Notes under the pieces: generated by a model
What the model was told of the DNA's origin: nothing
Database searches by the model: none
Seen by the model: only the letters and a program-made list of their open reading frames with translations
Translations under genes and position numbers: made by a program
Shown: piece after piece, positions 8,132 to 17,037 of the stretch
How the letters are laid out: each line of letters opens with the position of its first letter
How positions within the stretch are numbered: the stretch's first letter is position 1
From: Eutrophocola sp963925675
GTDB lineage: Bacteria; Pseudomonadota; Gammaproteobacteria; Pseudomonadales; Pseudohongiellaceae
Reading direction: 5' to 3'
Length of the DNA stretch: 64,000 bases
NCBI GenBank assembly: GCA_963925675.1
Contig: CAWUSW010000005.1
Location: 1-64,000, forward strand

Positions 8132-9751
8132 ATGAATTCCTTGTTGAGTGGCGGAAACTGGTTCTGGAGAGGGCTGGCATTTCTAGCTGCAGCAATCTTT
8201 ATTTTTCCTCTGCTTATTATCATTCTCCAGTGGGGCACTGTAGGCGCTGGTGAACAAGCCATCTGGCAGCATTTATTTGATACCAAGCTGGACAGGCTTG
8301 CCGTCAATACTTTACTGCTGGTCCTTGGTGTGGGTATTGGTGTTGTGCTTCTTGGCGTTAGCCTGGCCTGGTTAACCACCTTATGCAATTTCCCGGGTCG
8401 GCGCTTGTTTGAATGGGCCATGATGCTGCCATTGGCCATTCCCGGCTATGTCATGGCCTTTGTTTTTCTCGGCCTGATGAATTATTCGGGACCACTGCAA
8501 ACTTTCTTGCGCGAAGAGTTTGGGCCAAATGTCTGGTTTCCTGATGTGCAGGGTGCGCTGGGCGTAATCTTCATTCTCAGCCTCGTGCTTTACCCTTACG
8601 TCTACATGCTGGCTCGAAGCGCTTTTTTAAATCAGGGGCGTAATTTAATGGATGCCGGGCGCATTTTGGGTTTAAGCCGCAGCCAGGCATTTTTAAAAAT
8701 TGCTTTACCGGTAGCACGGCCTGCCATCGTTGCCGGACTGGCCCTGGCGCTGATGGAGACCCTTGCAGATTTTGGTGCGGTGTCGGTGTTCAATTACGAT
8801 ACTTTTACGACAGCAATTTATGGTGCCTGGTATGGCTTGTTTAACCTCACCGTGGCTGCACAGCTGGCTTCCCTGCTGTTGCTGTTTGTGGGTGTCACCC
8901 TGGTTCTGGAAAAGCAGTCCAGGAGTCATGCGCGCTATACCCAGGACGGAGAACGCAGTAATAAATCAGCTTATCAATTAACAGGCAAATCCGCTTTGGC
9001 AGCATCAATCTATTGTTCAGTGGTTTTACTGATTGCCTTCCTGGTGCCACTTGGGCAGTTGCTGGTATGGATGTTTGAAGCTGGATTTGGAGAACAGGAC
9101 GGGCGTTTCCTTGGCTTCCTTGGCCATACCCTTGGTCTGGGTGCCATCGCCGGTTCTATCACAGTGGCTATAGCCTTATTGTTGGCTTTTGTTAAACGCC
9201 TGCCAGGATCAGCCCTGGCCCGGCGCTGGAGTAACTTTTCAATCCGTATTGCCACCCTTGGTTATGCCTTACCAGGCTCAGTGCTGGCAGTGGGTATCAT
9301 GCTGGGTTTTACTTATCTTGATCGCAGTTTGGGAACCCTGCTGGGAAGCACCGTGCTGGCCCTTATCATTGCTTATTCCTGCCGTTTTCTGGCAGTGGCC
9401 TATGCTCCTATTGAATCGGGTCTGGAGCAGCTTAAACCGTCTGTGATTGATGCTGCACGAAGTCTGGGAGCAAGACCTGGCCGTTTATTACGCCAGATCT
9501 ACATTCCATTGCTCAGGCCCGGCTTGATAACCGCTTTTACCATCGTGTTTGTAGATGTAATGAAGGAAATGCCAGCGACTCTTATTATGCGACCATTTGG
9601 CTGGGATACCCTGGCAGTGCGCATTTACAGTATGACCGCTGAAGGGCAATGGGAGCGTGCGGCATTACCCGCGGTAACCCTGATAGCGATAGGTCTGATC
9701 CCGGTTTACCTGCTTATACACAATGCCCGGGGCAGCCGGCAAGCGACCTGA
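8132..9751 (+). CDS. Ferric iron ABC transporter permease, fused two-domain form
   Basis: A 539-residue inner-membrane permease made of two homologous halves, each with about six membrane helices, as in FbpB/HitB/SfuB. Each half carries the cytoplasmic EAA-type loop that contacts the ATPase: MDAGRILGLSRSQAFLKIAL near 170-190 and IDAARSLGARPGRLLRQIYI near 440-460. It lies 9 bp after the binding protein and is surely cotranscribed. The expected third gene, the FbpC-type ATPase, is absent: the next gene is gcvH after 141 bp. The ATPase must be encoded elsewhere or shared with another transporter. Confidence 0.9.
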   Translation: MNSLLSGGNWFWRGLAFLAAAIFIFPLLIIILQWGTVGAGEQAIWQHLFDTKLDRLAVNTLLLVLGVGIGVVLLGVSLAWLTTLCNFPGRRLFEWAMMLPLAIPGYVMAFVFLGLMNYSGPLQTFLREEFGPNVWFPDVQGALGVIFILSLVLYPYVYMLARSAFLNQGRNLMDAGRILGLSRSQAFLKIALPVARPAIVAGLALALMETLADFGAVSVFNYDTFTTAIYGAWYGLFNLTVAAQLASLLLLFVGVTLVLEKQSRSHARYTQDGERSNKSAYQLTGKSALAASIYCSVVLLIAFLVPLGQLLVWMFEAGFGEQDGRFLGFLGHTLGLGAIAGSITVAIALLLAFVKRLPGSALARRWSNFSIRIATLGYALPGSVLAVGIMLGFTYLDRSLGTLLGSTVLALIIAYSCRFLAVAYAPIESGLEQLKPSVIDAARSLGARPGRLLRQIYIPLLRPGLITAFTIVFVDVMKEMPATLIMRPFGWDTLAVRIYSMTAEGQWERAALPAVTLIAIGLIPVYLLIHNARGSRQAT

Positions 9752-9892
9752 CACCTATCTTATTTCCATCTTGCAGGATGGCGTGATCAATCTTATGATG
9801 CATTCATGTCATTTTGTCGTGCTGAAGGTAAAAACCCTGCAGGCGGCAAAAAAGATCTGACAGGGAAGGTCAGTGAATCAGAGGAATTGCAT

Positions 9893-10282
9893 GTGAGTGA
9901 AACACCAGAAAACCTGTATTACGCTTCATCCCACGAATGGGTTAAACCAGGGGAAGATAGCGTTGCCACTGTTGGAATCAGCGATTATGCCCAGAATGAA
10001 CTCGGTGATGTCGTGTTTGTCGAGTTACCTGAGGTTGGCAGTCAAGTGTCAGCGCGTGACGAAATAAGTGTCGTTGAATCCGTCAAAACCGCTTCGGACA
10101 TCTATGCTCCAGTTTCCGGCGAAATAATAGCTGTGAATTCGCTGCTTGAAGAGAGTCCGGAGACCATCAATTCCTCGCCCTATGATGATGGCTGGATTAT
10201 TAAAATCCGCATGAGTAATGAAGAGGAGCTCAAGGAGCTGCTCAGTGCCGAGGATTACAGGGAAAGCCACGACGCCTTGTAA
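9893..10282 (+). CDS. gcvH: Glycine cleavage system H protein
   Basis: GcvH carries the lipoyl group that shuttles the aminomethyl intermediate between the P, T and L proteins. The frame is open from 9806, but GTG 9893 has GAGG eight bases upstream and gives 129 residues, the standard size, with LYYASSHEWVKP near the start. The lipoylation site is Lys65 in ESVKTASD. No gcvT, gcvP or second H gene is nearby, so it is an orphan in this window. It may serve a glycine cleavage system encoded elsewhere, or act as a lipoyl donor. Confidence 0.93.
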   Translation: MSETPENLYYASSHEWVKPGEDSVATVGISDYAQNELGDVVFVELPEVGSQVSARDEISVVESVKTASDIYAPVSGEIIAVNSLLEESPETINSSPYDDGWIIKIRMSNEEELKELLSAEDYRESHDAL

Positions 10283-10405
10283 GTACTGGCGAGGGGCGAT
10301 GCCGCAATTATTAGCGGTCTCTGTGAATGTGAAACCTTATTAAATATTTTGAGCTTGGCCTGTCAGTTGTGCAGAGTTATTCATCAAAAGTGCTAGTGGA
10401 TAAAC

Positions 10406-10930
10406 GTGATTGATTCGGATGGTTTCAGGCCCAATGTGGGCATAATAATTTTTAATGGCCATGGCAAATTGCTATGGGCGAAGCGCCTTGGGCAAGATGC
10501 CTGGCAATTTCCCCAGGGCGGTGTTCAGGGCGATGAGTCACCTGAGCAGGCTGCCTTTAGAGAATTAAATGAAGAAGTGGGTCTTGCTCCGGAAGATGTG
10601 GAAATTATTGCCAGTACAGAAAAGTGGCTGCGTTATAGATTACCAAATCATCTGATACGACAGAATTCCCACCCTGTTTGCATTGGTCAGAAACAAAAAT
10701 GGTATTTAATGCGACTGTTGTCAGATACTCAGAAAATTCGTTTTGATTTAAGCGAGAAGCCGGAATTTGATCACTGGCGCTGGGTAAGCTACTGGTATCC
10801 GGTAAACCAGGTAGTATCGTTCAAACGTAAGGTATACAGAAAAGCGCTGGAGGAATTAATCCGGCCCTTCAATGATGCGCTGCAGGACGGCAGCGATGAG
10901 AATAATAAGCAAGGAAAAACAGCCTCCTGA
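10406..10930 (+). CDS. rppH: RNA pyrophosphohydrolase
   Basis: RppH removes pyrophosphate from the 5' end of mRNAs and so starts RNase E decay. The GTG start gives MIDSDGFRPNVGII, the canonical N terminus. The Nudix box GX5EX7REUXEEXGU is complete: GGVQGDESPEQAAF followed by RELNEEVGL, residues 38-60. The length is 174 residues. It directly precedes ptsP, the conserved gammaproteobacterial order rppH-ptsP-lgt-thyA. Confidence 0.95.
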   Translation: MIDSDGFRPNVGIIIFNGHGKLLWAKRLGQDAWQFPQGGVQGDESPEQAAFRELNEEVGLAPEDVEIIASTEKWLRYRLPNHLIRQNSHPVCIGQKQKWYLMRLLSDTQKIRFDLSEKPEFDHWRWVSYWYPVNQVVSFKRKVYRKALEELIRPFNDALQDGSDENNKQGKTAS

Positions 10931-10948
10931 TATGTGTACTCCTTCACC

Positions 10949-13222
10949 ATGCTAGAAACACTGCGCAGTATCATTCAGGAAGTGAATGATGCAAGGGACC
11001 TTAATGCCTCCCTGGAGATTATTGTCCGACGGGTGCAAAAGGCAATGGCAACCCGCGTCTGCTCTGTTTACCTGCTCGATAATAATCTTGAACGCTATGT
11101 TTTGATGGCGACTAAAGGCCTGGACCCCTCTTCGGTCGGTAAAGCCAGCCTGTCACTTGAAGAAGGCCTGGTAGGACTGGTTGCCCAACGTGCGGAACCG
11201 GTTAACCTTGAACATGCATCTTCACACCCTCGTTATGTTTATATTCCGGAAACCCGGGAAGAGGAGTTTGAATCATTCCTCGGCGTTCCGGTTATTCACC
11301 ATCGCGAAGTACTTGGCGTACTCGTTGTTCAGCAAGCTGATGTTCGGGCCTTTGATGCTGAAGAAGAGGCTTTCCTCATTACCTTGTCAGCCCAGCTGGC
11401 GGGAATTATCGCCAATGAAGAGGCGCGCGGCGCTATTACCGGCTTTAGTCCCACCGGGCTGAAAACAACGGACGCCAGTTTTGAAGGGGTTCCTGGCGCG
11501 CCAGGGGTAGTGATTGCAGAAGCTGTCACAGTTTTTCCTCCAGCAGATCTGAGCGCTATTCCCAAGCGCAAAACAGATGATATTGAAAAGGAAATAGCAT
11601 TTTTTAATGAATGTCTGAATGCAGTAAGAATTGATATCAGTGAGCTCAAGATGAAAATCAAGAGTCAGCTACGCCCGGAAGAACGTGAGTTATTTGATGC
11701 TTATTTGCACATGCTTAGTGACGACGCCCTGGGCTCTGAAGTCATTGCGCGTATCAAGGAGGGTAGTTGGGCCCAGGGGGCCCTGGCCAAAGTAGCAAAG
11801 GATCATGTCAGAAACCTGGAGCATATGGATGATGACTATTTGCGTGAGCGTGCTACCGATATCAAAGATCTATGCTCCCGCGTCCTTTTTTATCTGCAAG
11901 ACAAGGAGCAGGAAAACCAAAAATATCCTGAGCGCTGTATTCTGGTCAGCGAGGAATTATCTGCGGCAATGCTGGCGGAAGTGCCCAAGGAAAATCTGGC
12001 AGGTATTGTTTCTTCAAAAGGTTCCGGCCACTCACATGTGGCAATTCTGGCGCGGGCGATGGGTATCCCCGCTGCCATGGGTATTCAGGACCTGCCGTTT
12101 TCAGAACTTGATGGCAAGGAAATTATTGTCGATGGCTATAACGGCCGTGTTTACAGTAATCCGTCCGATGAGTTGCGTGAGCGCTTCCTGGAGATTGTTC
12201 GCGAAGAGGAGCAGCTCTCTGAAGGCCTTGAAACCATCAAGGATCTGCCCTGTGAAACTCTGGATGGCAAGCGCATTGAACTTTGGGTGAATACCGGTTT
12301 GATGACCGATGTGCTGCGCTCTATCGAGCGTGGAGCCGAAGGTATTGGCCTGTTTCGCACAGAGGTGCCTTTCCTGTTACGTGAACGTTTCCCGACGGAA
12401 ACCGAGCAAACAGAAATTTATCGGCAGCAGCTGGATGCTTTCTATCCCAAGACTGTCACCATGCGCACTCTTGATATAGGCGGCGACAAGCCGCTACCGT
12501 ATTTTCCAATCAATGAGGAAAACCCGTTTCTCGGATGGCGTGGAATTCGGGTGAGTATGGACCATCCGGAGATTTTTATAAGCCAGGTGAGGGCAATGAT
12601 TAAAGCCAGTGCCGGGCTGGATAATCTTCAGATAATGTTGCCGATGATCAGCAATATGAACGAGGTGGATTATTCCCTGCGCCTTATCAAGCGTGCTTAC
12701 CAGGAAATCCTCGAAGAAGGTCTGGCAGTGGTAAAACCCAGCGTTGGCGTAATGATTGAAATCCCGGCATTGATGTACCAGGTCAAGGCGCTGTCCAGAC
12801 GAGTGGATTTTATCTCTGTTGGCAGTAATGACCTGAGCCAGTACCTGCTGGCTATTGACCGCAACAATCCACGCGTTGCCGGCATATATTCCACAATGCA
12901 CCCCTCGGTACTGCGTGCCTTGAAACAGATTGCCGAAGATGTCCATCGTGAAAATATGCGCCTGAGCATCTGTGGTGAAATGGCAGGCAATCCTGGCGCT
13001 GCGGTGTTGTTGATGGCGATGGGCTATGAAGTGCTATCGATGAATGCGACCAGCCTGTTGAAAGTGAAGTCGGTGATTCGCAATGTCACATTCCAGCAGG
13101 CAAAAGAACTGCTTGATAAAGTGTTGGCAGAAGATGATACCGAGGCAGTGAAGGCTCTGGTGGACATCGAGCTTTACAATGCCGGCGTAGACAGGCTGCT
13201 GCGTACCTCGAGCAATAGTTAG
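10949..13222 (+). CDS. ptsP: Phosphoenolpyruvate-protein phosphotransferase PtsP (nitrogen PTS enzyme I)
   Basis: PtsP autophosphorylates from PEP and passes phosphate to NPr and EIIA-Ntr, linking nitrogen and potassium status to regulation. Order of domains: GAF (about residues 15-165), PEP-utiliser N-terminal domain, phosphohistidine domain with GSGHSHVAILARAMGIPA near 360, then the PEP-binding TIM barrel with GLFRTEVPFL and SICGEMAG. I start at ATG 10949 (MLETLRSIIQEV), which matches the usual N terminus, although the frame is open from GTG 10934. That gives 757 residues. It is probably cotranscribed with rppH, about 18 bp upstream. Confidence 0.95.
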   Translation: MLETLRSIIQEVNDARDLNASLEIIVRRVQKAMATRVCSVYLLDNNLERYVLMATKGLDPSSVGKASLSLEEGLVGLVAQRAEPVNLEHASSHPRYVYIPETREEEFESFLGVPVIHHREVLGVLVVQQADVRAFDAEEEAFLITLSAQLAGIIANEEARGAITGFSPTGLKTTDASFEGVPGAPGVVIAEAVTVFPPADLSAIPKRKTDDIEKEIAFFNECLNAVRIDISELKMKIKSQLRPEERELFDAYLHMLSDDALGSEVIARIKEGSWAQGALAKVAKDHVRNLEHMDDDYLRERATDIKDLCSRVLFYLQDKEQENQKYPERCILVSEELSAAMLAEVPKENLAGIVSSKGSGHSHVAILARAMGIPAAMGIQDLPFSELDGKEIIVDGYNGRVYSNPSDELRERFLEIVREEEQLSEGLETIKDLPCETLDGKRIELWVNTGLMTDVLRSIERGAEGIGLFRTEVPFLLRERFPTETEQTEIYRQQLDAFYPKTVTMRTLDIGGDKPLPYFPINEENPFLGWRGIRVSMDHPEIFISQVRAMIKASAGLDNLQIMLPMISNMNEVDYSLRLIKRAYQEILEEGLAVVKPSVGVMIEIPALMYQVKALSRRVDFISVGSNDLSQYLLAIDRNNPRVAGIYSTMHPSVLRALKQIAEDVHRENMRLSICGEMAGNPGAAVLLMAMGYEVLSMNATSLLKVKSVIRNVTFQQAKELLDKVLAEDDTEAVKALVDIELYNAGVDRLLRTSSNS

Positions 13223-13367
13223 CCCGGCAGTCAGGCAAGACTCTCAATAAATTCCCTTACAGCACTCTTGTTTAGCTAATAAGTCTGCGTCAAAAAAGCT
13301 ATACTTCGACCAGTAATTTGAAGCGGATTTTCATAGTGAATCACTGCGCTGCCCAGGCCATCTTTAT

Positions 13368-14204
13368 ATGTTGCAATACCCTCAAATAGACCCTGTCGCC
13401 ATTTCTCTGGGACCCTTAAAGATTCATTGGTATGCCCTTACCTATATTGCCGGTTTTGCTGCGGCCTGGTGGCTGGGGAAAGTCAGAGCGCAAGGTAAAA
13501 ATTCTGACTGGAACCGTCTGCAGGTTAGCGATCTGATCACCAACAGTGCTATTGGCGTTATCCTCGGTGGACGAATTGGTTATGTGCTGTTCTATAATTT
13601 CTCTGCTTTGCTGGAAAACCCCCTGTCCCTGTTTTATATCTGGCAGGGTGGCATGTCCTTCCATGGTGGCTTGCTAGGGGTGGGTATTGCCTTATGGCTG
13701 TTTGCTCGCAGTAATGGAAAATCCGTCTATCAGGTAATGGATTTTACCGCTCCGCTTGCTCCTCTGGGACTGGCATTTGGACGACTTGGTAATTTTATTA
13801 ATGGTGAGTTGTGGGGAAGGGCGTCTGATGTGCCCTGGGCGATGGTGTTTCCCGGTGACGCTTTCAAGATCGCGCGACATCCTTCACAGCTTTATCAGTT
13901 TGCTCTGGAGGGCGTCAGCCTGTTTGTTATTGTCTGGCTCTACTCCTCAAAACCTCGACCAGCCTTCGCGGTAACAGGCGTTTTCTGTCTTGCTTATGGC
14001 GTTTTCCGCACCTTTATCGAATTCTTTCGGGAGCCGGATGCTCATCTGGGTTTTGTTGCCTTTGACTGGTTAACCAAGGGGCAGCAGTTATCCATACCAA
14101 TGGTTATTGGCGGGCTGGCTATTCTTGTTGCTGCCTACAAATTTGATTACTTTGAAAAGACAGAGGCAAGAGGCAAGAGACAGGAGACAAGAGGAAAACG
14201 ATAA
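13368..14204 (+). CDS. lgt: Prolipoprotein diacylglyceryl transferase
   Basis: Lgt is an inner-membrane enzyme that attaches diacylglycerol to the lipobox cysteine of prolipoproteins, the first step of lipoprotein maturation. The signature GRLGNFINGELWGR is intact near residues 140-153 and HGGLLG near 101 is also conserved. About seven membrane helices are visible. The last roughly 13 residues, starting at EARGKRQETR, are encoded by a 7-bp tandem repeat array and are highly basic, so they look like an added tail and not conserved Lgt sequence. Gene order lgt-thyA is conserved, with 103 bp between. Confidence 0.95.
   Translation: MLQYPQIDPVAISLGPLKIHWYALTYIAGFAAAWWLGKVRAQGKNSDWNRLQVSDLITNSAIGVILGGRIGYVLFYNFSALLENPLSLFYIWQGGMSFHGGLLGVGIALWLFARSNGKSVYQVMDFTAPLAPLGLAFGRLGNFINGELWGRASDVPWAMVFPGDAFKIARHPSQLYQFALEGVSLFVIVWLYSSKPRPAFAVTGVFCLAYGVFRTFIEFFREPDAHLGFVAFDWLTKGQQLSIPMVIGGLAILVAAYKFDYFEKTEARGKRQETRGKR
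14164..14191 (+). repeat. Heptamer array inside the 3' end of lgt
   Basis: Four consecutive 7-bp units: AGGCAAG twice, then AGACAGG and AGACAAG. They are the same unit types as the arrays at 40848-40868 and 47109-47136. The array encodes most of the basic C-terminal tail of Lgt, and the stop codon follows at 14202. Confidence 0.85.
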
Positions 14205-14238
14205 ATTTTTGGCAACAGCGTAATACTCAGCTGGTTTG

Positions 14239-14264
14239 GTAATACGGCAGGCCGTCATCCGACA
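14239..14264 (+). repeat. Degenerate REP-like sequence between lgt and thyA
   Basis: The stretch ends GTCATCCGAC, close to the 3' arm of the REP hairpin at 16947-16981 (GCCATCCGAC). The 5' arm is decayed, leaving only a CGGC/GCCG pairing. It follows the lgt heptamer array in the same order seen at 16914 and 61082. Confidence 0.4.
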
Positions 14265-14307
14265 GAGATATAATTGAAATTTAATCTATAAAAGAAGAGA
14301 TCTGTAA

Positions 14308-15102
14308 ATGCAACAATACCTAGATCTAATGTCACATATCCTCGAAAACGGCGCAAAGAAAGAGGATCGCACCGGCACCGGCACGCTTTCTGTCTTTGGG
14401 CATCAGATGCGCTTCGACCTGTCAGAGGGCTTCCCGCTCCTTACCACAAAGAAGCTGCATATTCGCTCAATTGTTATTGAATTACTCTGGTTTTTGAATG
14501 GTGATACTAATATCAAGTATCTAAAAGATAACAAGGTCAGAATCTGGGATGAGTGGGCAGATGAAAATGGTGAGCTTGGTCCGGTGTACGGTTTCCAGTG
14601 GCGCTCATGGCCGGGCAAAGATGGTCAGGCCATCGACCAGATGGAAAATGTGATTAACAATATTAAAAATAATCCTGATTCACGACGTCATATTGTTGTC
14701 GCCTATAATCCCGCCTATGTGGATGAAATGGCCTTACCACCATGTCACTCCCTGTTTCAATTTTATGTAGCGGACGGCAAACTGTCCTGCCAGCTTTACC
14801 AGCGCTCTGCTGATACCTTCCTTGGCGTGCCATTTAATATTGCCTCCTATGCATTATTGACGCACATGATGGCCCAGCAATGTGAGCTCGATGTAGGGGA
14901 TTTCGTCTGGACCGGTGGTGACGTGCATTTATATCTGGATCATCTTGACCAGGCCAGGGAACAAATAACGCGCAAACCAATGGCATTGCCGCGGCTTAAT
15001 ATCAAGCGCAAGCCTGCATCCTTATATGAATATGCCTTCGAGGATTTTGAGATTCTTGATTATGAAGCGCTTCCTCATATTGCGGCGCCAATCTCAGTAT
15101 GA
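14308..15102 (+). CDS. thyA: Thymidylate synthase
   Basis: ThyA methylates dUMP to dTMP with 5,10-methylenetetrahydrofolate. At 264 residues it is exactly the E. coli length. The catalytic cysteine lies in LPPCHSLFQFYV near residue 146, and the dUMP-binding arginines and the QRSADTFLGVPFNIASY block are intact. Its stop overlaps the start of folA by 4 bp (ATGA), so the two are translationally coupled, which fits since dihydrofolate made by ThyA is the substrate of FolA. Confidence 0.97.
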   Translation: MQQYLDLMSHILENGAKKEDRTGTGTLSVFGHQMRFDLSEGFPLLTTKKLHIRSIVIELLWFLNGDTNIKYLKDNKVRIWDEWADENGELGPVYGFQWRSWPGKDGQAIDQMENVINNIKNNPDSRRHIVVAYNPAYVDEMALPPCHSLFQFYVADGKLSCQLYQRSADTFLGVPFNIASYALLTHMMAQQCELDVGDFVWTGGDVHLYLDHLDQAREQITRKPMALPRLNIKRKPASLYEYAFEDFEILDYEALPHIAAPISV

Positions 15103-15602
15103 AAATTTCACTGGTATGGGCGATGGCTCAGAATCGGGTCATTGGCCGTAATAACAATCTGCCATGGCACCTCCCGGAAGACCTGAAATATTTTAAACGT
15201 ATTACGCTCGGCAAGCCGGTCATTATGGGACGTAAAACCTATGAATCGATAGGTAAACCCTTGCCGGGCCGGACTAATATTGTGGTGACACGTAATGCCG
15301 ATTTTTCTGCCGCAGGCGTAAAAACAGTAAATTCCCTGTCTGCCGCAAAAGCCTTATGTGAAAGCATTGGCGAAATAGATGGAATAAGCGAAGCTATGGT
15401 GATCGGGGGCGCAGAAATTTATACCCAGGCGATGCCGATAGCAGATCGCCTGTATCTCACGGAAGTGCATGCCAATGTGGATGGAGATACATTTTTTCCT
15501 GAATTTGACCGTGGTCTTTGGCAAGAAATTGCCCGGGAAGACTTTGATGCCTCAGGGCCCAATCCCTACGCTTACAGTTTTATCACCCTGGATAAAATTT
15601 AA
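15099..15602 (+). CDS. folA: Dihydrofolate reductase
   Basis: FolA reduces dihydrofolate to tetrahydrofolate with NADPH. The N terminus ISLVWAMAQNRVIGRNNNLP contains the conserved IG and the flexible Met20-type loop. The acidic catalytic residue follows in WHLPEDLKYFK, and GRKTYESIG and the C-terminal VIGGAEIYTQA are NADPH-binding blocks. 167 residues is a normal chromosomal DHFR. It overlaps thyA by 4 bp, and the next gene follows after 17 bp, so a three-gene operon is plausible. Confidence 0.96.
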   Translation: MKISLVWAMAQNRVIGRNNNLPWHLPEDLKYFKRITLGKPVIMGRKTYESIGKPLPGRTNIVVTRNADFSAAGVKTVNSLSAAKALCESIGEIDGISEAMVIGGAEIYTQAMPIADRLYLTEVHANVDGDTFFPEFDRGLWQEIAREDFDASGPNPYAYSFITLDKI

Positions 15603-15619
15603 TTGGTAATGACAAAGCG

Positions 15620-16915
15620 ATGAATACCCGTCTGCAATTACTTGCAGCAATAGCGATTGTCATATTATTGATGATCCCCATTGTGGGGCTGTTTTTATCT
15701 GTGGGCAAGGAGCTGAAGCAATGGCATACACCTTCGTCTTTCGATGAGCCTTTTGATTTTACCAGCAGTAGTTTTGCAGACTATATCGATTGGTCAGAAC
15801 GACGCATCCGTGCTTCTCGACTCGATACGCCCTCTGATGAAGAAGTATCCAGATTGTTGCCCTATATCCTGGAGCCGGAAAGTGACTGCCCGGTAAATGC
15901 TGATGGGAAATATCCTGATGGCATAGTTTTGGTACATGGCTTAATTGCTTCCCCCTGGGGTATGAAGCCATTAGCGCAGCATTTAAATTCGCGCTGCTTC
16001 TATGTGTTGGGACTCTTGCTACCCGGTCATGGATCGCGCCCGGGAGATATGCTTGAGGCACACTGGGAGCAGTGGCTGGAAAGTGTGGAATTTTCAACGC
16101 AGCAGTTATCAGATAAAGCAGACAGAATATTTTTAAGCGGACATTCAGTCGGTGGAAACCTGGCCGTTTTGGAGGCACTGCACTATTCGGCAGTAGATGC
16201 GCTGATTCTGTTTGCTCCTGCCATGATGGTGACACAAGCTTCTCGCCTGGCCGGCATCCTGAGTCTTATCGGAAAACTGTTCCCGGCAGCAGCATGGTTT
16301 GAACTGGAACCAGATGATGCTGTTTACCGTTATGAATCCTTTCCCTTCAGGTCAGCCGCTGAAACCTGGTCACTGATTCAGGAAACTAACAAGACTCTGG
16401 ATGATACGCCCCTGTCCATTCCGGTTTTTACTGTTGCTTCGGCTCAGGATACGACCGTAGATGCCCAGTCTACGTTTGATTTTATGGTGGCACAGGAAAA
16501 TCCGCTGAGTTTCACCTTGTTATTTACGCAGCGTGAACTGCCGCCATATAACAAGACCCAGGTAAAAATCAGTAATACACTGGATCAATGTATTCTGGGC
16601 CTGGGCCACCTGGGTCTGATGACGCCTCCAGATCATCCTTATTACGGGAGAGACGGAGCGTATCGCTATTGCGGACATTATTTTGGTCAGCCCAACGACA
16701 GGTTTGCGCGTTGCAAGGACGGGGAAAGGGATTTTTACGGTGAGCCCACGGATGAAAACCTGGCCTTGGGGCTCATTGAAAGAATTGCTTTTAATCCCTT
16801 TTACGGTGAGATGATAGAAGAGTTAGACCTGTTTCTTGAGCAGGTCAGTATGGACCCCAGGGGGCTGCCAATTCAGCGAGAATTTGAGGGCAGTCGTCTG
16901 GACCTGGATAACTAG
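15620..16915 (+). CDS. Membrane-anchored alpha/beta hydrolase
   Basis: An uncleaved N-terminal membrane anchor (LLAAIAIVILLMIPIVGLFL, residues 7-26) is followed by a large alpha/beta hydrolase domain. The oxyanion region is VLVHGLIASPWG near 105, and the nucleophile is Ser in LSGHSVGGNL near 175. A candidate His near residue 331 lies in LGLGHLGLM. The family resembles serine aminopeptidase or monoacylglycerol lipase-type hydrolases, but the substrate cannot be read from sequence. The catalytic domain would face the periplasm if the anchor is a signal-anchor. The TAG stop overlaps the first unit of a heptamer array. Confidence 0.75.
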   Translation: MNTRLQLLAAIAIVILLMIPIVGLFLSVGKELKQWHTPSSFDEPFDFTSSSFADYIDWSERRIRASRLDTPSDEEVSRLLPYILEPESDCPVNADGKYPDGIVLVHGLIASPWGMKPLAQHLNSRCFYVLGLLLPGHGSRPGDMLEAHWEQWLESVEFSTQQLSDKADRIFLSGHSVGGNLAVLEALHYSAVDALILFAPAMMVTQASRLAGILSLIGKLFPAAAWFELEPDDAVYRYESFPFRSAAETWSLIQETNKTLDDTPLSIPVFTVASAQDTTVDAQSTFDFMVAQENPLSFTLLFTQRELPPYNKTQVKISNTLDQCILGLGHLGLMTPPDHPYYGRDGAYRYCGHYFGQPNDRFARCKDGERDFYGEPTDENLALGLIERIAFNPFYGEMIEELDLFLEQVSMDPRGLPIQREFEGSRLDLDN

Positions 16916-16934
16916 CTAAAAGCTAAAAGCTAAA
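16914..16934 (+). repeat. Heptamer array AGCTAAA x3 at the stop codon of the hydrolase gene
   Basis: Three exact, adjacent copies of AGCTAAA; the first overlaps the TAG stop. A REP-like hairpin follows 12 bp later. Confidence 0.9.
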
Positions 16935-16946
16935 AGTGGAAAAGAT

Positions 16947-17002
16947 GTAGGTCGGATAAGGGCGTAGCCCGCCATCCGACATGGCGGACATCGTCCGTCT
17001 GG
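16947..17002 (+). repeat. REP-like palindromic element
   Basis: After GTAG, GTCGGAT at 16951-16957 pairs perfectly with ATCCGAC at 16974-16980, with a GGGC/GCCC inner stem. This matches the general layout of enterobacterial-type REP sequences. A second imperfect hairpin (GGCGGAC/GTCCGTC) follows at about 16984-16999. The element sits between two convergent genes and could protect mRNA 3' ends or terminate. Confidence 0.75.
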
Positions 17003-17004
17003 TA

Positions 17005-17026
17005 AATTAAAAATTAAAATTAAAAT
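17005..17026. repeat. AT-rich heptamer run next to the VOC gene stop
   Basis: Units AATTAAA, AATTAAA, ATTAAAA lie 11 bp past the stop of the minus-strand VOC gene. The period of seven matches the other arrays, but the low complexity makes this weaker evidence. Confidence 0.5.
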
Positions 17027-17037
17027 CAGGCTCTTTA

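Noticed and set aside
7028..9751. Calling the iron transporter a thiamine or spermidine importer
   Set aside because: The binding protein has the YY iron-ligand motif and a perfect Fur box; these point to ferric iron.
9752..9892. Glycine riboswitch upstream of gcvH
   Set aside because: The 141-bp gap lacks the paired aptamer segments. It contains only a small CCATC/GATGG hairpin.
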